Shown: positions 9,028 to 19,091, numbered from the stretch's first letter. The stretch is DNA of 64,000 nt from Lachnospiraceae bacterium GAM79 (GCA_020735665.1 CP085928.1:2526501-2590500); one strand, 5' to 3'. Made by a program: numbers and translations. The notes: a model not told the origin generated them from the letters alone.

Positions 9028-10311
9028 ATGATAGACATTAAATTTTTAAGAGAGAATCCAGATGTAGTAAAACAGAACATTAAAAACAAATTTCAGGACA
9101 GCAAGCTCCCACTTGTTGATGAGGTAATTGAACTCGATGCACAGGCAAGAGCTACACAGCAGGAAGCAGATGATCTGAGAGCGAATAGGAATAAACTGTC
9201 CAAGCAGATTGGTGCTTTAATGGCTCAGGGTAAAAAGGAAGAAGCTGAAGAAATTAAGAAACAGGTAACAGAACAGGCTGAGCGTTTATCAGAATTACAG
9301 GAAAACGAAACAGAACTTCAAGCAAAAGTAAAAGAAATCATGATGGTCATTCCAAATATCATTGATCCATCAGTTCCTATCGGTAAGGACGATTCCGAAA
9401 ATGTAGAGATTGAACGCTTTGGTGAGCCGGTCGTTCCTGATTTTGAGATTCCATATCATTCAGAGATCATGGAACATCTTCACGGACTGGATCTTGATTC
9501 AGCAAGACGTGTAGCAGGAAATGGTTTCTACTATCTGATGGGTGATATTGCAAGACTCCATTCTGCTGTTATCTCTTATGCAAGAGACTTCATGATTGAT
9601 AGAGGATTTACCTACTGTGTTCCTCCTTTCATGATTCGAAGCAATGTAGTTACAGGTGTTATGAGTTTTGCGGAAATGGATGCGATGATGTATAAGATTG
9701 AAGGCGAAGATCTTTACTTGATCGGTACATCCGAGCACTCCATGATTGGTAAATTCATCGATCAGATTATTCCGGAAGAAGAACTTCCAAAGACATTAAC
9801 AAGCTACTCTCCATGTTTCAGAAAAGAAAAAGGTGCTCATGGTATTGAGGAACGTGGTGTATATCGTATTCATCAATTTGAGAAACAGGAAATGATCGTT
9901 GTCTGTAAACCGGAAGAAAGCAAGATGTGGTTTGATAAATTATGGCAGAATACAGTTGATCTTTTCCGTTCACTTGATATTCCTGTTCGTACTCTGGAAT
10001 GCTGCTCAGGTGACCTCGCAGATTTGAAAGTTAAATCACTGGATGTAGAAGCATGGTCACCACGTCAGAAGAAGTACTTTGAAGTAGGAAGTTGTTCAAA
10101 TCTGGGTGATGCTCAGGCAAGAAGACTTCAGATTCGTGTAAAGGGCGAAGATGGTAAGAAGTATCTTGCACATACCTTAAATAATACTGTAGTTGCTCCA
10201 CCTAGAATGTTAATTGCCTTCCTCGAGAACAACCTTCAGGAAGATGGCTCAGTAAGAATTCCAGAAGTACTTCGTCCATACATGGGTGGCAAGGATAAAA
10301 TTGAAGCTTAA
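9028..10311 (+). CDS. serS: Seryl-tRNA synthetase
   Basis: A class II synthetase of 427 residues that charges tRNA-Ser (and tRNA-Sec if present). The N-terminal two-helix coiled-coil arm that grips the tRNA variable arm spans about 25-105. Motif 2 is FRKEKGAHGIEERGVYRIHQ around residue 268, and motif 3 lies near the C-terminus (PPRMLIAFLEN). The motif-3 region reads NNTVVAPPR rather than the commoner NGSGLAVPR, a variant I associate with some clostridial enzymes. AGGAGG sits 11 bases before the ATG. Confidence 0.97.
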   Translation: MIDIKFLRENPDVVKQNIKNKFQDSKLPLVDEVIELDAQARATQQEADDLRANRNKLSKQIGALMAQGKKEEAEEIKKQVTEQAERLSELQENETELQAKVKEIMMVIPNIIDPSVPIGKDDSENVEIERFGEPVVPDFEIPYHSEIMEHLHGLDLDSARRVAGNGFYYLMGDIARLHSAVISYARDFMIDRGFTYCVPPFMIRSNVVTGVMSFAEMDAMMYKIEGEDLYLIGTSEHSMIGKFIDQIIPEEELPKTLTSYSPCFRKEKGAHGIEERGVYRIHQFEKQEMIVVCKPEESKMWFDKLWQNTVDLFRSLDIPVRTLECCSGDLADLKVKSLDVEAWSPRQKKYFEVGSCSNLGDAQARRLQIRVKGEDGKKYLAHTLNNTVVAPPRMLIAFLENNLQEDGSVRIPEVLRPYMGGKDKIEA

Positions 10312-10384
10312 TTATATAAAACAGACTTTTTTGACCATAGTAAATTAGACTAAATTATAAAAATGTAAGACAGGAGGTGTCTGT

Positions 10385-11260
10385 ATGCACAGTTATCTGC
10401 GTTCAATTGGTTTTTCCGATATAAAAAACAGAAGGCAATTGACTCCGATCACAAAAGAAATCATTGCCTATCCAACAACAAGAAATATTATAACTGTTGA
10501 TGCAGACACACGTCTTGTCCAACTGACCAAAGACTTTGGAGAAGGCTTTGGCATTTCACTTGTTGGTGAAATGGATATCGACAACACAGTTTCATTTGAA
10601 TATTACTTTCCTTATGTTCGCAGTTCTTCCGTAATGAATCAGGAACGCATCTATATAGAAAAGCACGGAGATAAAGAATCTTTTGCCGGTGTATGTGAGG
10701 ATTATAATCTCGGCATGACACTTATCTTCTTTCTTACCAATGTTTCCGACTATGCAAATACAAAATGGATGAACTACTCCAACCATCTGATCAATAAGGC
10801 TTATATGTCCGGTCTGTCTACAAATGGTAAGATCATACTTGATATAGAACAGCTTCCACCATCAACAAAAGAACACAATCATTCTTCTGCTAACCGAAAC
10901 AAGTTAATTGAAGCTGCCAGACAAGGTGATCGCACCGCAATGGAAAGTCTTACGTTGGATGACATGGATATCTATACACAGGTAAACCGTCGGTCACATT
11001 ATGAAGACATTCTTTCTATTGTAGAAACAAATTTCATGCCATATGGTATTGAGACAGAACATTATTCTATTATAGGAAATATTCTGGACTACACCTTATG
11101 TAAGAATGATTATACAAATGATAATGTCTATCTTCTGAACGTGGAAACAAATGAAATGCTTATGACCATAGCCATTAATGAAAAAGATCTTCTCGGGCTA
11201 CCGGCTCCGGGGCGCCGTTTTAAAGGTGAAATCTGGCTGCAGGGAAATGTCATTTTTTAA
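10385..11260 (+). CDS. DUF3881 family protein
   Basis: A 291-residue soluble protein of a family found mostly in Lachnospiraceae and relatives. Sequence marks are the N-terminal MHSYLRSIGFSDI and the FPYVRSSSV, IYIEKHGDKESFAGV and RRFKGEIWLQG segments. There is no signal peptide, membrane helix or recognised catalytic motif. RBS ACAGGAGGTG precedes the start. It lies between serS and tRNA-Arg. I recognise the family but know no function. Confidence 0.8.
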   Translation: MHSYLRSIGFSDIKNRRQLTPITKEIIAYPTTRNIITVDADTRLVQLTKDFGEGFGISLVGEMDIDNTVSFEYYFPYVRSSSVMNQERIYIEKHGDKESFAGVCEDYNLGMTLIFFLTNVSDYANTKWMNYSNHLINKAYMSGLSTNGKIILDIEQLPPSTKEHNHSSANRNKLIEAARQGDRTAMESLTLDDMDIYTQVNRRSHYEDILSIVETNFMPYGIETEHYSIIGNILDYTLCKNDYTNDNVYLLNVETNEMLMTIAINEKDLLGLPAPGRRFKGEIWLQGNVIF

Positions 11261-11328
11261 AAATTGACATTTCTAATATTCTTAGGTATCATAGTAATGT
11301 TAGGGTTTCTATAAAGTTTAACTCGTCT

Positions 11329-11402
11329 GCATTTGTAGCTCAGCAGGATAGAGCGTCCGCCTCCTAAGCGGAAGGCCGTGGGTTCGAATCCCGCCAGGTG
11401 CA
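11329..11402 (+). tRNA. tRNA-Arg (anticodon CCT)
   Basis: A complete cloverleaf. Acceptor GCATTTG pairs with CAGGTGC, the D-arm is GCTC..GAGC, the anticodon stem is TCCGC/GCGGA around CTCCTAA, and the T-arm contains GGTTCGAATCC. It reads AGG codons. No CCA is encoded after discriminator A, in keeping with the cca gene in this window. Confidence 0.96.
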
Positions 11403-11517
11403 TTTTTTATGAAATTCTTATATTTTAAATTATTTTCAGAATTTCATAGATGTAAATTAATTAATTTGAAAGTATACGACAGTTATTTTCATATAACAAA
11501 TCAAAGGATCAATACAC

Positions 11518-12477
11518 ATGAACTATATCGTAATGGATCTTGAGTGGAATCAAAGTTATTCCGGTCATATCGGAGAACATCCCCGAATGCCTTTTGAAAT
11601 TATCGAAATTGGTGCAGTTAAAGTAGATAAGAACTATCGCATCATTGATGAATATTCCAGTTTGATAAAACCCCGGATCTATAAAAAATTACATTCAAAA
11701 ATCAGAACCATTTTAAATTATGATGAAACGGATCTGGCAAAAGGAAGAGGATTTAAAGAAGTCTGTACGGAATTTCTGGAATGGTGCGGTAAAGATTATA
11801 TCTTTTGTACCTGGGGTCCCATGGATCTTACCGAATTACAGACAAATATGGCTTTCTACTATATGGACAAGCTTCCTCGTCCTTTGAAATTTTTAAATCT
11901 TCAGCAGATATATGCAAACATGGTCGATCCAACCGGTTCTACCGTCAGTAAACTGGAAAAAGCAGTTGCAGATTTTAATATACCGGAAGATGAACCTTTT
12001 CATTCTGCTGTAAACGATGCCAGATATACCGCTCTTGTTTTAAAAGAGATGCATCCAAGAAATTTGAAAGATTTATACAGCTTCGATCTGTATATTCATC
12101 CTACAAAAAAGGAAGAGGAAATTGTAGCCATACATAATAATCAGTATGAATACATTACAAGAGAATTTTCAAGCAAGCAGGAAGCAATGGACGATGAAGA
12201 TATTACCTGTATAAGATGCTACAAATGTAACAAGAAGATCAATAAGAGGCTTGAATGGTTTTCAAACAGTCCGTCTTCTTACATCTGTGCAGGGAAATGC
12301 TGGCACCATGGTTATTTCAGTGGAAAGATAAAATTTAAACCACTTGATAACGGAAAATACTATGTTGTTAAAACAATTAAACCAATAGATAAAAACGGTG
12401 TTGAAGCTATCAAACAAAAACAGACAGAAATTCGAGAGAGACGTAAAGAAAAACGGCACACTCGTGCTACAAGATAA
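11518..12477 (+). CDS. DEDDh-type 3'-5' exonuclease with C-terminal zinc-binding segment
   Basis: A 319-residue RNase T/DnaQ-like exonuclease. The first DEDD motif is DLEWN (D7, E9), with a second acidic pair near GPMDLTE and the final HSAVNDA (H, D) around residue 162. The exonuclease domain covers about 1-180. The C-terminal third has CIRCYKCNKK and CAGKCWHH, consistent with a zinc site, followed by a very basic tail, suggesting nucleic-acid binding. Similar proteins are annotated as KapD-like or exonuclease-domain proteins. Substrate unknown. AAAGGA precedes the ATG. Confidence 0.85.
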   Translation: MNYIVMDLEWNQSYSGHIGEHPRMPFEIIEIGAVKVDKNYRIIDEYSSLIKPRIYKKLHSKIRTILNYDETDLAKGRGFKEVCTEFLEWCGKDYIFCTWGPMDLTELQTNMAFYYMDKLPRPLKFLNLQQIYANMVDPTGSTVSKLEKAVADFNIPEDEPFHSAVNDARYTALVLKEMHPRNLKDLYSFDLYIHPTKKEEEIVAIHNNQYEYITREFSSKQEAMDDEDITCIRCYKCNKKINKRLEWFSNSPSSYICAGKCWHHGYFSGKIKFKPLDNGKYYVVKTIKPIDKNGVEAIKQKQTEIRERRKEKRHTRATR

Positions 12478-12533
12478 TATTCTAACATTTGATAATAAAA
12501 CGAACAGATCATTTTTCTGTATATTTTCCTAAT

Positions 12534-12571
12534 AAAAATGGAGCAGGTTTACAAATACCTGCTCCATTTTT
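12534..12571. terminator. Bidirectional terminator between the exonuclease and rsmG
   Basis: A 15-bp perfect stem: AAAAATGGAGCAGGT (12534-12548) pairs with ACCTGCTCCATTTTT (12557-12571) around an 8-base loop. The A/T ends give a T-tract on both strands, serving two convergent transcription units. Confidence 0.93.
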
Positions 12572-12637
12572 ATATAATGTCTTTCATTGATATTATATAT
12601 TTTTCATATTATATATTTTCATTTCTACTATACTTTT

Positions 12638-13360
12638 TTATTTTTCTTTCATTCCAAGAGGCTTCTTTGTCGCTGTTCCTGCTTTTCTTGGATACTCCTC
12701 CGGTGTTGCTGCTATCTTCTTCACGAAGACAAAACAACGCTCCATATCCGTATCAGGTATCGTTGTATGGAAGATATTCTCTACCTGTCCTCCAAGGATA
12801 CGAATGGCTTTCTTTCCTGCATGGATCTCTTCATCCAGTCCGGATGCCTTATATGGAATAAAATATCCACCTGTCTTAACAAATGGCATACAAAATTCCG
12901 ATAAAGAAGAAAGATTGGCAACTGCCCTTGATACCGCAAGATCATACTTCTCACGATACTGTACATTTCTTCCACCATCCTCAGCTCTGCTGTGAACAGC
13001 TTCTATATCATCCAGCTCAAGCGTGCGGATAACTTCATTTAAAAACTTTACACGCTTATTCAGGGAATCCATCAAAGTTACCTTTAATCCCGGAAATGCG
13101 ATCTTAAGCGGTATTCCGGGAAATCCTGCTCCGGTCCCTACATCTATGACTGATAAAGATTCATCCAGCTTTTTATATTTTGCAAGTAGAAGACTATCTG
13201 CAAAATGCTTTATAATGACATCTTCCTTCTCTATGATGGCTGTCAGATTCATAACCTTATTCCACTCTACCAGAAGCTCATAATATTTCTGAAACTGTTC
13301 TAACTGATGATCACTTAATTCAATATCTATCTTCTTTGCTACTTCATATAGTCGATCCAT
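12638..13360 (-). CDS. rsmG: 16S rRNA m7G527 methyltransferase RsmG (GidB)
   Basis: A SAM-dependent methyltransferase of 240 residues that modifies the 530 loop of 16S rRNA. The SAM-binding motif is VIDVGTGAGFPGIPLKI near residues 71-87, followed by LMDSLNKRVKFLNEV and the family signature SRAVANLSSLSEFCMP. It is the last gene of the minus-strand block running away from oriC, in the conserved order rsmG-mnmG-mnmE. GAAAGGA lies upstream of the ATG. Confidence 0.95.
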   Translation of the reverse strand: MDRLYEVAKKIDIELSDHQLEQFQKYYELLVEWNKVMNLTAIIEKEDVIIKHFADSLLLAKYKKLDESLSVIDVGTGAGFPGIPLKIAFPGLKVTLMDSLNKRVKFLNEVIRTLELDDIEAVHSRAEDGGRNVQYREKYDLAVSRAVANLSSLSEFCMPFVKTGGYFIPYKASGLDEEIHAGKKAIRILGGQVENIFHTTIPDTDMERCFVFVKKIAATPEEYPRKAGTATKKPLGMKEK

Positions 13361-13475
13361 ATTTATGGTATCCTTTCTATATATTTCTGAACATATATAT
13401 TACATCTCATATTATATGCTTTCAAAAATAACACTTACCTACAGATAATTTTATATTATCTTCATATCTGCTTTT

Positions 13476-15374
13476 TTATTTATTTTCAGGCTCTACGGCA
13501 TGCTGCTTCATCTTCAGATAAACCAGCAGCACAGATATATCTGCCGGTGATACACCGGAGATTCTGGATGCCTGACCGATATTTTCCGGCTTGATATCCT
13601 TTAACTTCTGTCTGGCTTCTTTTCGAAGATTCGACACATCATCATAATTCAGATCAGCCGGGATCATTCTCTTTTCCAGCTTCTTAAACTGATGTACCTG
13701 TTCCGTCTGTCTCTTGATATATCCTTCATACTTGATCGATATATCAATTTGTTCGATCACATCCGCAGGCAACGGCTGTCTCTCCGGATCGATTGGTGCA
13801 ATCTTCTCATAAGAAAGCTCCGGTCTGCGGGTCAGCTCTGCAAGACTTACTGCTGTCTTTAACTCTGTTGTTTCCATAGAACGCAAGAATTCCTGAATCT
13901 TACTGTTTCCGCCAACCATCGTTTCAGTTAAACGCTTTGTTTCTTCTTCGATCATTGTACGTTTCTGACAGAATTTCTCATATCTCTCATCGTCGATCAG
14001 CCCGATTTCATGACCTATATCGGTCAGTCGAAGATCCGCGTTATCCTGTCTTAACAGCAGACGATATTCTGCTCTGGAAGTCATCATTCGGTATGGTTCT
14101 TTTGTCTCCTTTGTAACCAGATCATCGATCAACACACCTATATAAGCCTGTGAACGATCCAGTACAACAGGCTCTTTTCCAAGCACCTTTCTGGCTGCAT
14201 TGATACCGGCCATAAGTCCCTGTGCTGCCGCTTCCTCATAACCGGAGCTTCCATTTAACTGACCTGCTCCAAATAAGCCTTCCACATCCTTAAATTCCAG
14301 TGAATGCTTCAGATTGATCGCACTGATACAATCATACTCAATCGCATAAGCATTTCTTACGATCCTGACATTCTCAAGTCCTTTCATGCTCCGTATCATC
14401 TTATACTGAACATCCTCTGGGAGAGAGCTGGACATTCCGCCCATATACATCTCATTTGTAAATTCACCCTCCGGCTCTATAAAAATCTGATGTCTCGTCT
14501 TATCCGGAAACTTCATAACCTTGTCCTCGATCGAAGGGCAGTATCTAGGTCCTGTACCTTCGATCACACCGGAAAACAATGGAGAACGGTTGATATTCTC
14601 ACGAATGATCTCATGTGTTTCCTCATTTGTATAACAAAGCCAGCAGGATACCTGATCCCTCTTGATATCTTCTTCTGTATTTGTAAATGAAAATGGAACG
14701 ATATGCTCATCACCCTTTTGTTCCTCCATCTGAGAGAAATCAATCGTTCTCTTATCCAGTCTTGCAGGTGTACCTGTCTTAAACCGGCGGATACCGATTC
14801 CGGCTTCTTTCATGGAATCCGACAAATGATTGGCTGCCATAAGTCCATTTGGTCCTGTATGATTTACGACATCTCCATAGATACATCTTGCTTTCAGATA
14901 AGTACCTGTACAGAGAACAACTGCCTTTGCATAATAGGTTGCACCGGAAAATGTCTTAACACCCTTAACCACGCCGTCTATTACCATCAGCTCTGATACC
15001 TCAGCCTGACGTAATACCAGATGATCGGTATTCTCTAATGTATGTTTCATTGTACGGGAATAATTTGACTTATCTGCCTGCGCTCGAAGAGAATGAACAG
15101 CAGGTCCTTTTGATGCATTTAACATTTTGGACTGAATATAAGTCTTATCAATATTCTTTCCCATCTCCCCGCCGAGTGCATCCAGTTCTCTTACCAGGTG
15201 TCCTTTCGAGCTTCCACCTACGTTTGGATTACAGGGCATCATGGCTACACTGTCCATACTAACTGTAAACAGAATCGTTTCAAGTCCAAGCCGAGCAGAA
15301 GCAAGTGCAGCTTCACAGCCTGCATGACCGGCCCCCACAACTACCACATCATAATTTTCTTCAACCACTGGCAT
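13476..15374 (-). CDS. mnmG: tRNA uridine-5-carboxymethylaminomethyl modification enzyme MnmG (GidA)
   Basis: A 632-residue FAD protein that, with MnmE, modifies U34 of tRNAs reading two-fold degenerate codons. FAD-binding [10 protein letters not shown] is at residues 12-21 and the GidA signatures [11 protein letters not shown] and GYEEAAAQG are present. The C-terminal helical domain ends in [15 protein letters not shown]. It starts on the reverse strand with AGGAGG about 8 bases upstream, 12 bases after the mnmE stop. Confidence 0.97.
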   Translation of the reverse strand: MPVVEENYDVVVVGAGHAGCEAALASARLGLETILFTVSMDSVAMMPCNPNVGGSSKGHLVRELDALGGEMGKNIDKTYIQSKMLNASKGPAVHSLRAQADKSNYSRTMKHTLENTDHLVLRQAEVSELMVIDGVVKGVKTFSGATYYAKAVVLCTGTYLKARCIYGDVVNHTGPNGLMAANHLSDSMKEAGIGIRRFKTGTPARLDKRTIDFSQMEEQKGDEHIVPFSFTNTEEDIKRDQVSCWLCYTNEETHEIIRENINRSPLFSGVIEGTGPRYCPSIEDKVMKFPDKTRHQIFIEPEGEFTNEMYMGGMSSSLPEDVQYKMIRSMKGLENVRIVRNAYAIEYDCISAINLKHSLEFKDVEGLFGAGQLNGSSGYEEAAAQGLMAGINAARKVLGKEPVVLDRSQAYIGVLIDDLVTKETKEPYRMMTSRAEYRLLLRQDNADLRLTDIGHEIGLIDDERYEKFCQKRTMIEEETKRLTETMVGGNSKIQEFLRSMETTELKTAVSLAELTRRPELSYEKIAPIDPERQPLPADVIEQIDISIKYEGYIKRQTEQVHQFKKLEKRMIPADLNYDDVSNLRKEARQKLKDIKPENIGQASRISGVSPADISVLLVYLKMKQHAVEPENK

Positions 15375-15386
15375 TTATCCATCCTC

Positions 15387-16766
15387 CTATTTACCCATGC
15401 AGAATTCTTCAAATATCTTATCTGCAAGATCATCTCTGTTCGTTTCTCCTATAATAAGCCCCAGATGTTCATAAGCATCCATCAGGTCAATTGAGAAGAA
15501 ATCCTCCTCCATACCCATATCAATGCTTTCTCTTACCTTTAAAAGACTTTCTTCGGTCTTCATCAGTTCTTCTTTATGTCTCGCATTTGTAATGTACAAC
15601 TGATCATTATAATCCAATTCTCCGGAAAAGAATTTGTCATTTAACAGATCATATAACTTTTCTTTTCCATCTCCTGTAGAAGCAGATAATTCTACGATAT
15701 CACAACCAAGCTCGCATGTTATCCACATTTTATCCACAACTGTTTGTAAGTCGTTTTTATTCATAACGGCAATGACATTCTTGCCCTTAATCTCTGATAT
15801 TATCTGCTTATCGTTGTCATCTAACGGTACAGATCCATCGATCACATATAAGATCAGATCTGCCTGTGATGCAAATTCCAGTGCTTTATCCACACCCATC
15901 TTTTCCACAATATCTTCTGTATCGCGAATACCTGCTGTATCCACAATGTTCAGTATAATACCATTTATGTTGACAACTTCTTCTAATGTATCTCTTGTCG
16001 TTCCTGCAATATCCGTAACGATTGCTCTGTTTTCTCCCAGAAACATGTTGAGAAGTGAGGATTTTCCGGCATTAGGCTTACCAACGATAACAGTCTTGAT
16101 TCCCTCTTTTAATATTCTTCCGTTATCAAAAGTTCGCAGTAATTTATCCACATTATCACCCAATTTATCCACAATTGTTTGTAGTTTTTGTGGATAACCA
16201 TCCAGACTGTAATGTTCCGGATCATCAAGTGCCGATTCTATAAACGCTACATTATATAAAATCTGTTCTCTCATATCTATGATCTGATTCTTCAGATCAC
16301 CACGCAGCTGCATAAGAGAAGATTTCACCGCAAAGTCATTCTTCGCACTGATCAGATCCATAACTGATTCTGCCTGTGACAGATCGATCCTTCCATTTAA
16401 GAATGCCCTTTTGGTAAATTCTCCCGGTTCTGCAAGTCTTGCACCATTTTTAATTACTGCAGCAAGTACATTTCTTAATACAACCATTCCTCCATGACAC
16501 TGCAGTTCACACACATCCTCACATGTATAAGTATGCGGAGCACGCATCAGAAGCAGAATACCTTCATCCAGCTCTTTATCGCCATCATATACCTGTCCAA
16601 ATGCTGCCGTGTAGCTTTTCATGCTTTCTATTTTTTTTTCTTTATTTGCCGGTCTGAACACCTTTGAAGCGACTTCAACTGCATTCTTACCACTGATCCT
16701 TATAATACCAACTCCGGCATTTCCCATACCGGTTGCGATCGCGGCGATCGTATCATTTACAAGCAT
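15387..16766 (-). CDS. mnmE: tRNA modification GTPase MnmE (TrmE)
   Basis: A 459-residue partner of MnmG. The N-terminal folate-binding domain (about 1-115) contains the ELQCHGG signature. A helical domain carries an inserted Ras-like G domain: GKPNAGKSS (P-loop), GTTRDT, DTAGIRDT and NKND. The protein ends in CMGK, with the conserved modification-associated cysteine at 456. The gene is also unusual at the DNA level: six perfect DnaA-box 9-mers lie between 15719 and 16197 (see the separate entry). Confidence 0.97.
   Translation of the reverse strand: MLVNDTIAAIATGMGNAGVGIIRISGKNAVEVASKVFRPANKEKKIESMKSYTAAFGQVYDGDKELDEGILLLMRAPHTYTCEDVCELQCHGGMVVLRNVLAAVIKNGARLAEPGEFTKRAFLNGRIDLSQAESVMDLISAKNDFAVKSSLMQLRGDLKNQIIDMREQILYNVAFIESALDDPEHYSLDGYPQKLQTIVDKLGDNVDKLLRTFDNGRILKEGIKTVIVGKPNAGKSSLLNMFLGENRAIVTDIAGTTRDTLEEVVNINGIILNIVDTAGIRDTEDIVEKMGVDKALEFASQADLILYVIDGSVPLDDNDKQIISEIKGKNVIAVMNKNDLQTVVDKMWITCELGCDIVELSASTGDGKEKLYDLLNDKFFSGELDYNDQLYITNARHKEELMKTEESLLKVRESIDMGMEEDFFSIDLMDAYEHLGLIIGETNRDDLADKIFEEFCMGK
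15719..16197. promoter_or_regulatory. Cluster of six perfect DnaA boxes inside mnmE
   Basis: The 9-mer TTATCCACA occurs at 15719-15727, 15730-15738, 15886-15894, 16144-16152 and 16165-16173, and its reverse complement TGTGGATAA at 16189-16197. That is more perfect boxes than in the rpmH-dnaA intergenic region. On the coding strand most encode Val-Asp-Lys. The cluster is about 4-5 kb from dnaA on the rpmH side. It may bind DnaA as part of an extended origin or as a titration site; presence of the sites is certain, the role is inference. Confidence 0.7.
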
Positions 16767-16911
16767 ATGATTTCTCCTGTTTCTATCTGATCAATATTCT
16801 ACATATCGTTTACTGTCATGACAGATATCATGTATTTTATCTTATCATGTCATTTTATTTATACTAACATACTTTTAGATAATACACCTATACATACTTT
16901 TTTTCTATCCC

Positions 16912-16974
16912 TAAAAAAAATTTCCGGAAGCCGATTCACCAGAGCCGTTACCCTGATTCTTCGTTTTCCGGAAA
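16912..16974 (-). terminator. Terminator downstream of jag (minus strand)
   Basis: On the minus strand TTCCGGAA (from 16973) pairs with TTCCGGAA ending near 16922, around a loop with its own partial stem. A run of T (the A8 at 16913-16920 on the plus strand) follows. It separates the rpmH-jag operon from mnmE-mnmG-rsmG. Confidence 0.65.
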
Positions 16975-17049
16975 TCATATTTTTTCAGAAATTCATATTT
17001 ACATATGTTTTTCTGTTTTTATACAAGTATCTGTTAGCAAAATACTTTA

Positions 17050-17694
17050 TTATTTGTTATTCCTGTCGTATTTTTTTAAATATACGATAACCTTACGATA
17101 TGGCTCTTCACCCTCGCTTCTTGTGGATACATACTTATCATTCTGTAAAGTAGCGTGGATAATTCTTCTCTCATAAGGATTCATTGGTTCAAGTGCAAAT
17201 GAACGCTTTGTTCTCTTTACCTTGAATGCAATGTTCTTGGCAAGATTTTCAAGAGTTTCTTTTCTTCTTGCTCTGTAATTCTCTGTATCAAGCTTTACTC
17301 TGATATAAGAGTCACTCTTCTTGTTTACTGCGAGACTGATCAGATACTGGAGTGCATCTAATGTCTGACCTCTCTTACCGATCAGAATACCCATCTCAGG
17401 TCCTTCTACATCGATATCAAGAAGATTGTCTGTCTCATTAAACTCAATCTTAATGTCAGCCTGAATATCCATAGCCTTGAATAATGTTTCAAGATATTCT
17501 CTTACATCATCCACAAATGTTTTCTTCTTTCTGGCACTGATGACAAATGGCTTTGAACCGATCAGTCCAAGAAAACCTGTGCATCCCTCACTGACTACAT
17601 TATATTCCAGGTCTGTACTGGCACATCCAAGCTCAACACTTGCCTGCATAAGTGCCTCATCTAAAGTTTTACCTTTAAATTCTACAAACTCCAT
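17050..17694 (-). CDS. jag: Jag/KhpB-type RNA-binding protein
   Basis: 214 residues with the three-part Jag architecture. A Jag-N domain (about 1-50) contains GKTLDEALMQA, and a KH domain has the GILIGKRGQTLDALQYL loop around 115. The C-terminal R3H domain has NPYERRIIHATLQ. Jag/KhpB partners with KhpA to bind RNA and affects cell division and wall synthesis in other Firmicutes. The start codon overlaps the yidC stop, giving translational coupling. Confidence 0.93.
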   Translation of the reverse strand: MEFVEFKGKTLDEALMQASVELGCASTDLEYNVVSEGCTGFLGLIGSKPFVISARKKKTFVDDVREYLETLFKAMDIQADIKIEFNETDNLLDIDVEGPEMGILIGKRGQTLDALQYLISLAVNKKSDSYIRVKLDTENYRARRKETLENLAKNIAFKVKRTKRSFALEPMNPYERRIIHATLQNDKYVSTRSEGEEPYRKVIVYLKKYDRNNK

Positions 17695-19091
17695 TATTTT
17701 TTTCCTCCCTTATCATTACTCTTATTCTGATACTGAAGCATGATATTTGCTTTGGAACCAATGCTTCCAGATTTGTAATGAACGTTGTTTTCTGACTGTT
17801 TCACTTCATCAACTGTCGGATTCGTATAACTTTTCAGTCTTGAAGATGCCATTCTGTTAATACTTTCAGACTGGGTGCTATCTGAACTTACATTACCATT
17901 CTGAGCGTCCATCATTCTTTCATAGAATGACTTCTTACCAGGATGCTTTGCTTCTTTCTTTGCCTGCTTCTTAGCTGCTTTTACTCTACATTTCTCAAGA
18001 ACTGCTTCTTTATCACACTTCTTATAATAATTGTTGATAATAAGCTGTGTAATAATTGTAATAACAGAACCTATGATCCAGTAAAGACCAATAGCGATTG
18101 GCAGATTAATACAGATAAATAATGACATAAGCGGCATACCGTAAGTCATCATATTCATCATGCTGTTTGCCTGTGCAGCCGTAGGATCATTTGAATTTGT
18201 ATTGGAAGCACTCATGCTGATTTTTGAAGATACAAACTGCAATACTGCTGACAGGATTGGAACGATCAGTGCTGCTGAAAGCTTCAATCCGGGAGCATCT
18301 GCAATATTCATATTAAATAAAAATCTGTTCATATTCTCAAAGTTCTGAATATAATCTGCTTCTTTTCCACTTGTAAATCCAAAAATATCCTGTAACTGTG
18401 ACCAGTCATATGTGGATATCTTATCCAGTACATCAATTACCTTATTATTTGTAAGATCTCCATTTGATGCAGCCGTCATCATCTGCTTTGAAGCAGTAAC
18501 TGCTGTAGAAACCTGACCTTCCTTATCTGTTGCAACCGCATTGATAATATCATAATATTTTGCACCGGAATCAAGTCCGATTGCCTGTAACTTGGAAGCA
18601 TCTATCTTATCGATAGCTACACTCTGCATACTTGTTACAATCGCATCATACTTACCCTTCATATCTTCTACATAAGCAGGAATATTCTGGATAACACGGT
18701 ACAAACCATAGAATACAGGAAGCTGGATCAGAGTTGGCAGACATCCGGATGTAAGGCTTACACCATACTTCTTCTGGATCTTCTGTGTCTCCTGCTGCTT
18801 CTTCATCAGGGATTCCTGATCTGTTTTATTGTTATACTTCTTTGTTGCCTTATTAATCTCCGGCTGGATAAAACTCATAATCTTAGAAGATTTCTGCTGT
18901 TTGAAATTCAACGGAAACAAACAAGCTCTTATAAAAAACGTAAATAAGATAACGCAGATACTAAGATTAACATATCCTATTCCCATGCTGTTACTGATAA
19001 GCTCAATCAATTTATACATAAGATCGAATATCTTACCGAATAACCAACATATCGGTCCTAAGATCAGACCGTCTTCTACTGTTAGAAACAT
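17694..19091 (-). CDS. yidC: Membrane protein insertase YidC/OxaA
   Basis: Inserts and folds membrane proteins, with or after SecYEG. At 465 residues it is much longer than the usual roughly 260-290 of Firmicutes YidC. The conserved transmembrane core is recognisable (QPEINKATKKY, the TSGCLPTLIQLPVFYGLY segment, and PLMSLFICINLPIAIGLYW). An inserted loop of about 130 residues follows FYGLYRVIQNIPAYV, and a Lys/Arg- and Ser-rich tail of about 90 residues could contact the ribosome. No lipobox is apparent. It is encoded between yidD and jag. Confidence 0.94.
   Translation of the reverse strand: MFLTVEDGLILGPICWLFGKIFDLMYKLIELISNSMGIGYVNLSICVILFTFFIRACLFPLNFKQQKSSKIMSFIQPEINKATKKYNNKTDQESLMKKQQETQKIQKKYGVSLTSGCLPTLIQLPVFYGLYRVIQNIPAYVEDMKGKYDAIVTSMQSVAIDKIDASKLQAIGLDSGAKYYDIINAVATDKEGQVSTAVTASKQMMTAASNGDLTNNKVIDVLDKISTYDWSQLQDIFGFTSGKEADYIQNFENMNRFLFNMNIADAPGLKLSAALIVPILSAVLQFVSSKISMSASNTNSNDPTAAQANSMMNMMTYGMPLMSLFICINLPIAIGLYWIIGSVITIITQLIINNYYKKCDKEAVLEKCRVKAAKKQAKKEAKHPGKKSFYERMMDAQNGNVSSDSTQSESINRMASSRLKSYTNPTVDEVKQSENNVHYKSGSIGSKANIMLQYQNKSNDKGGKK

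Noticed and set aside
12538-12904. Two plus-strand frames of about 105 codons at the end of rsmG
   Set aside because: Antisense to rsmG and its terminator; Phe/Ser-rich translations without RBS.
15634-16197. 187-codon plus-strand frame antisense to mnmE
   Set aside because: Antisense to a well-conserved gene; product is Ser/Leu-rich with no start signal.
17100-18430. Additional DnaA boxes in jag and yidC (TGTGGATAC, TGTGGATAT)
   Set aside because: Each differs from the consensus at the last position and they are isolated, unlike the perfect cluster in mnmE.
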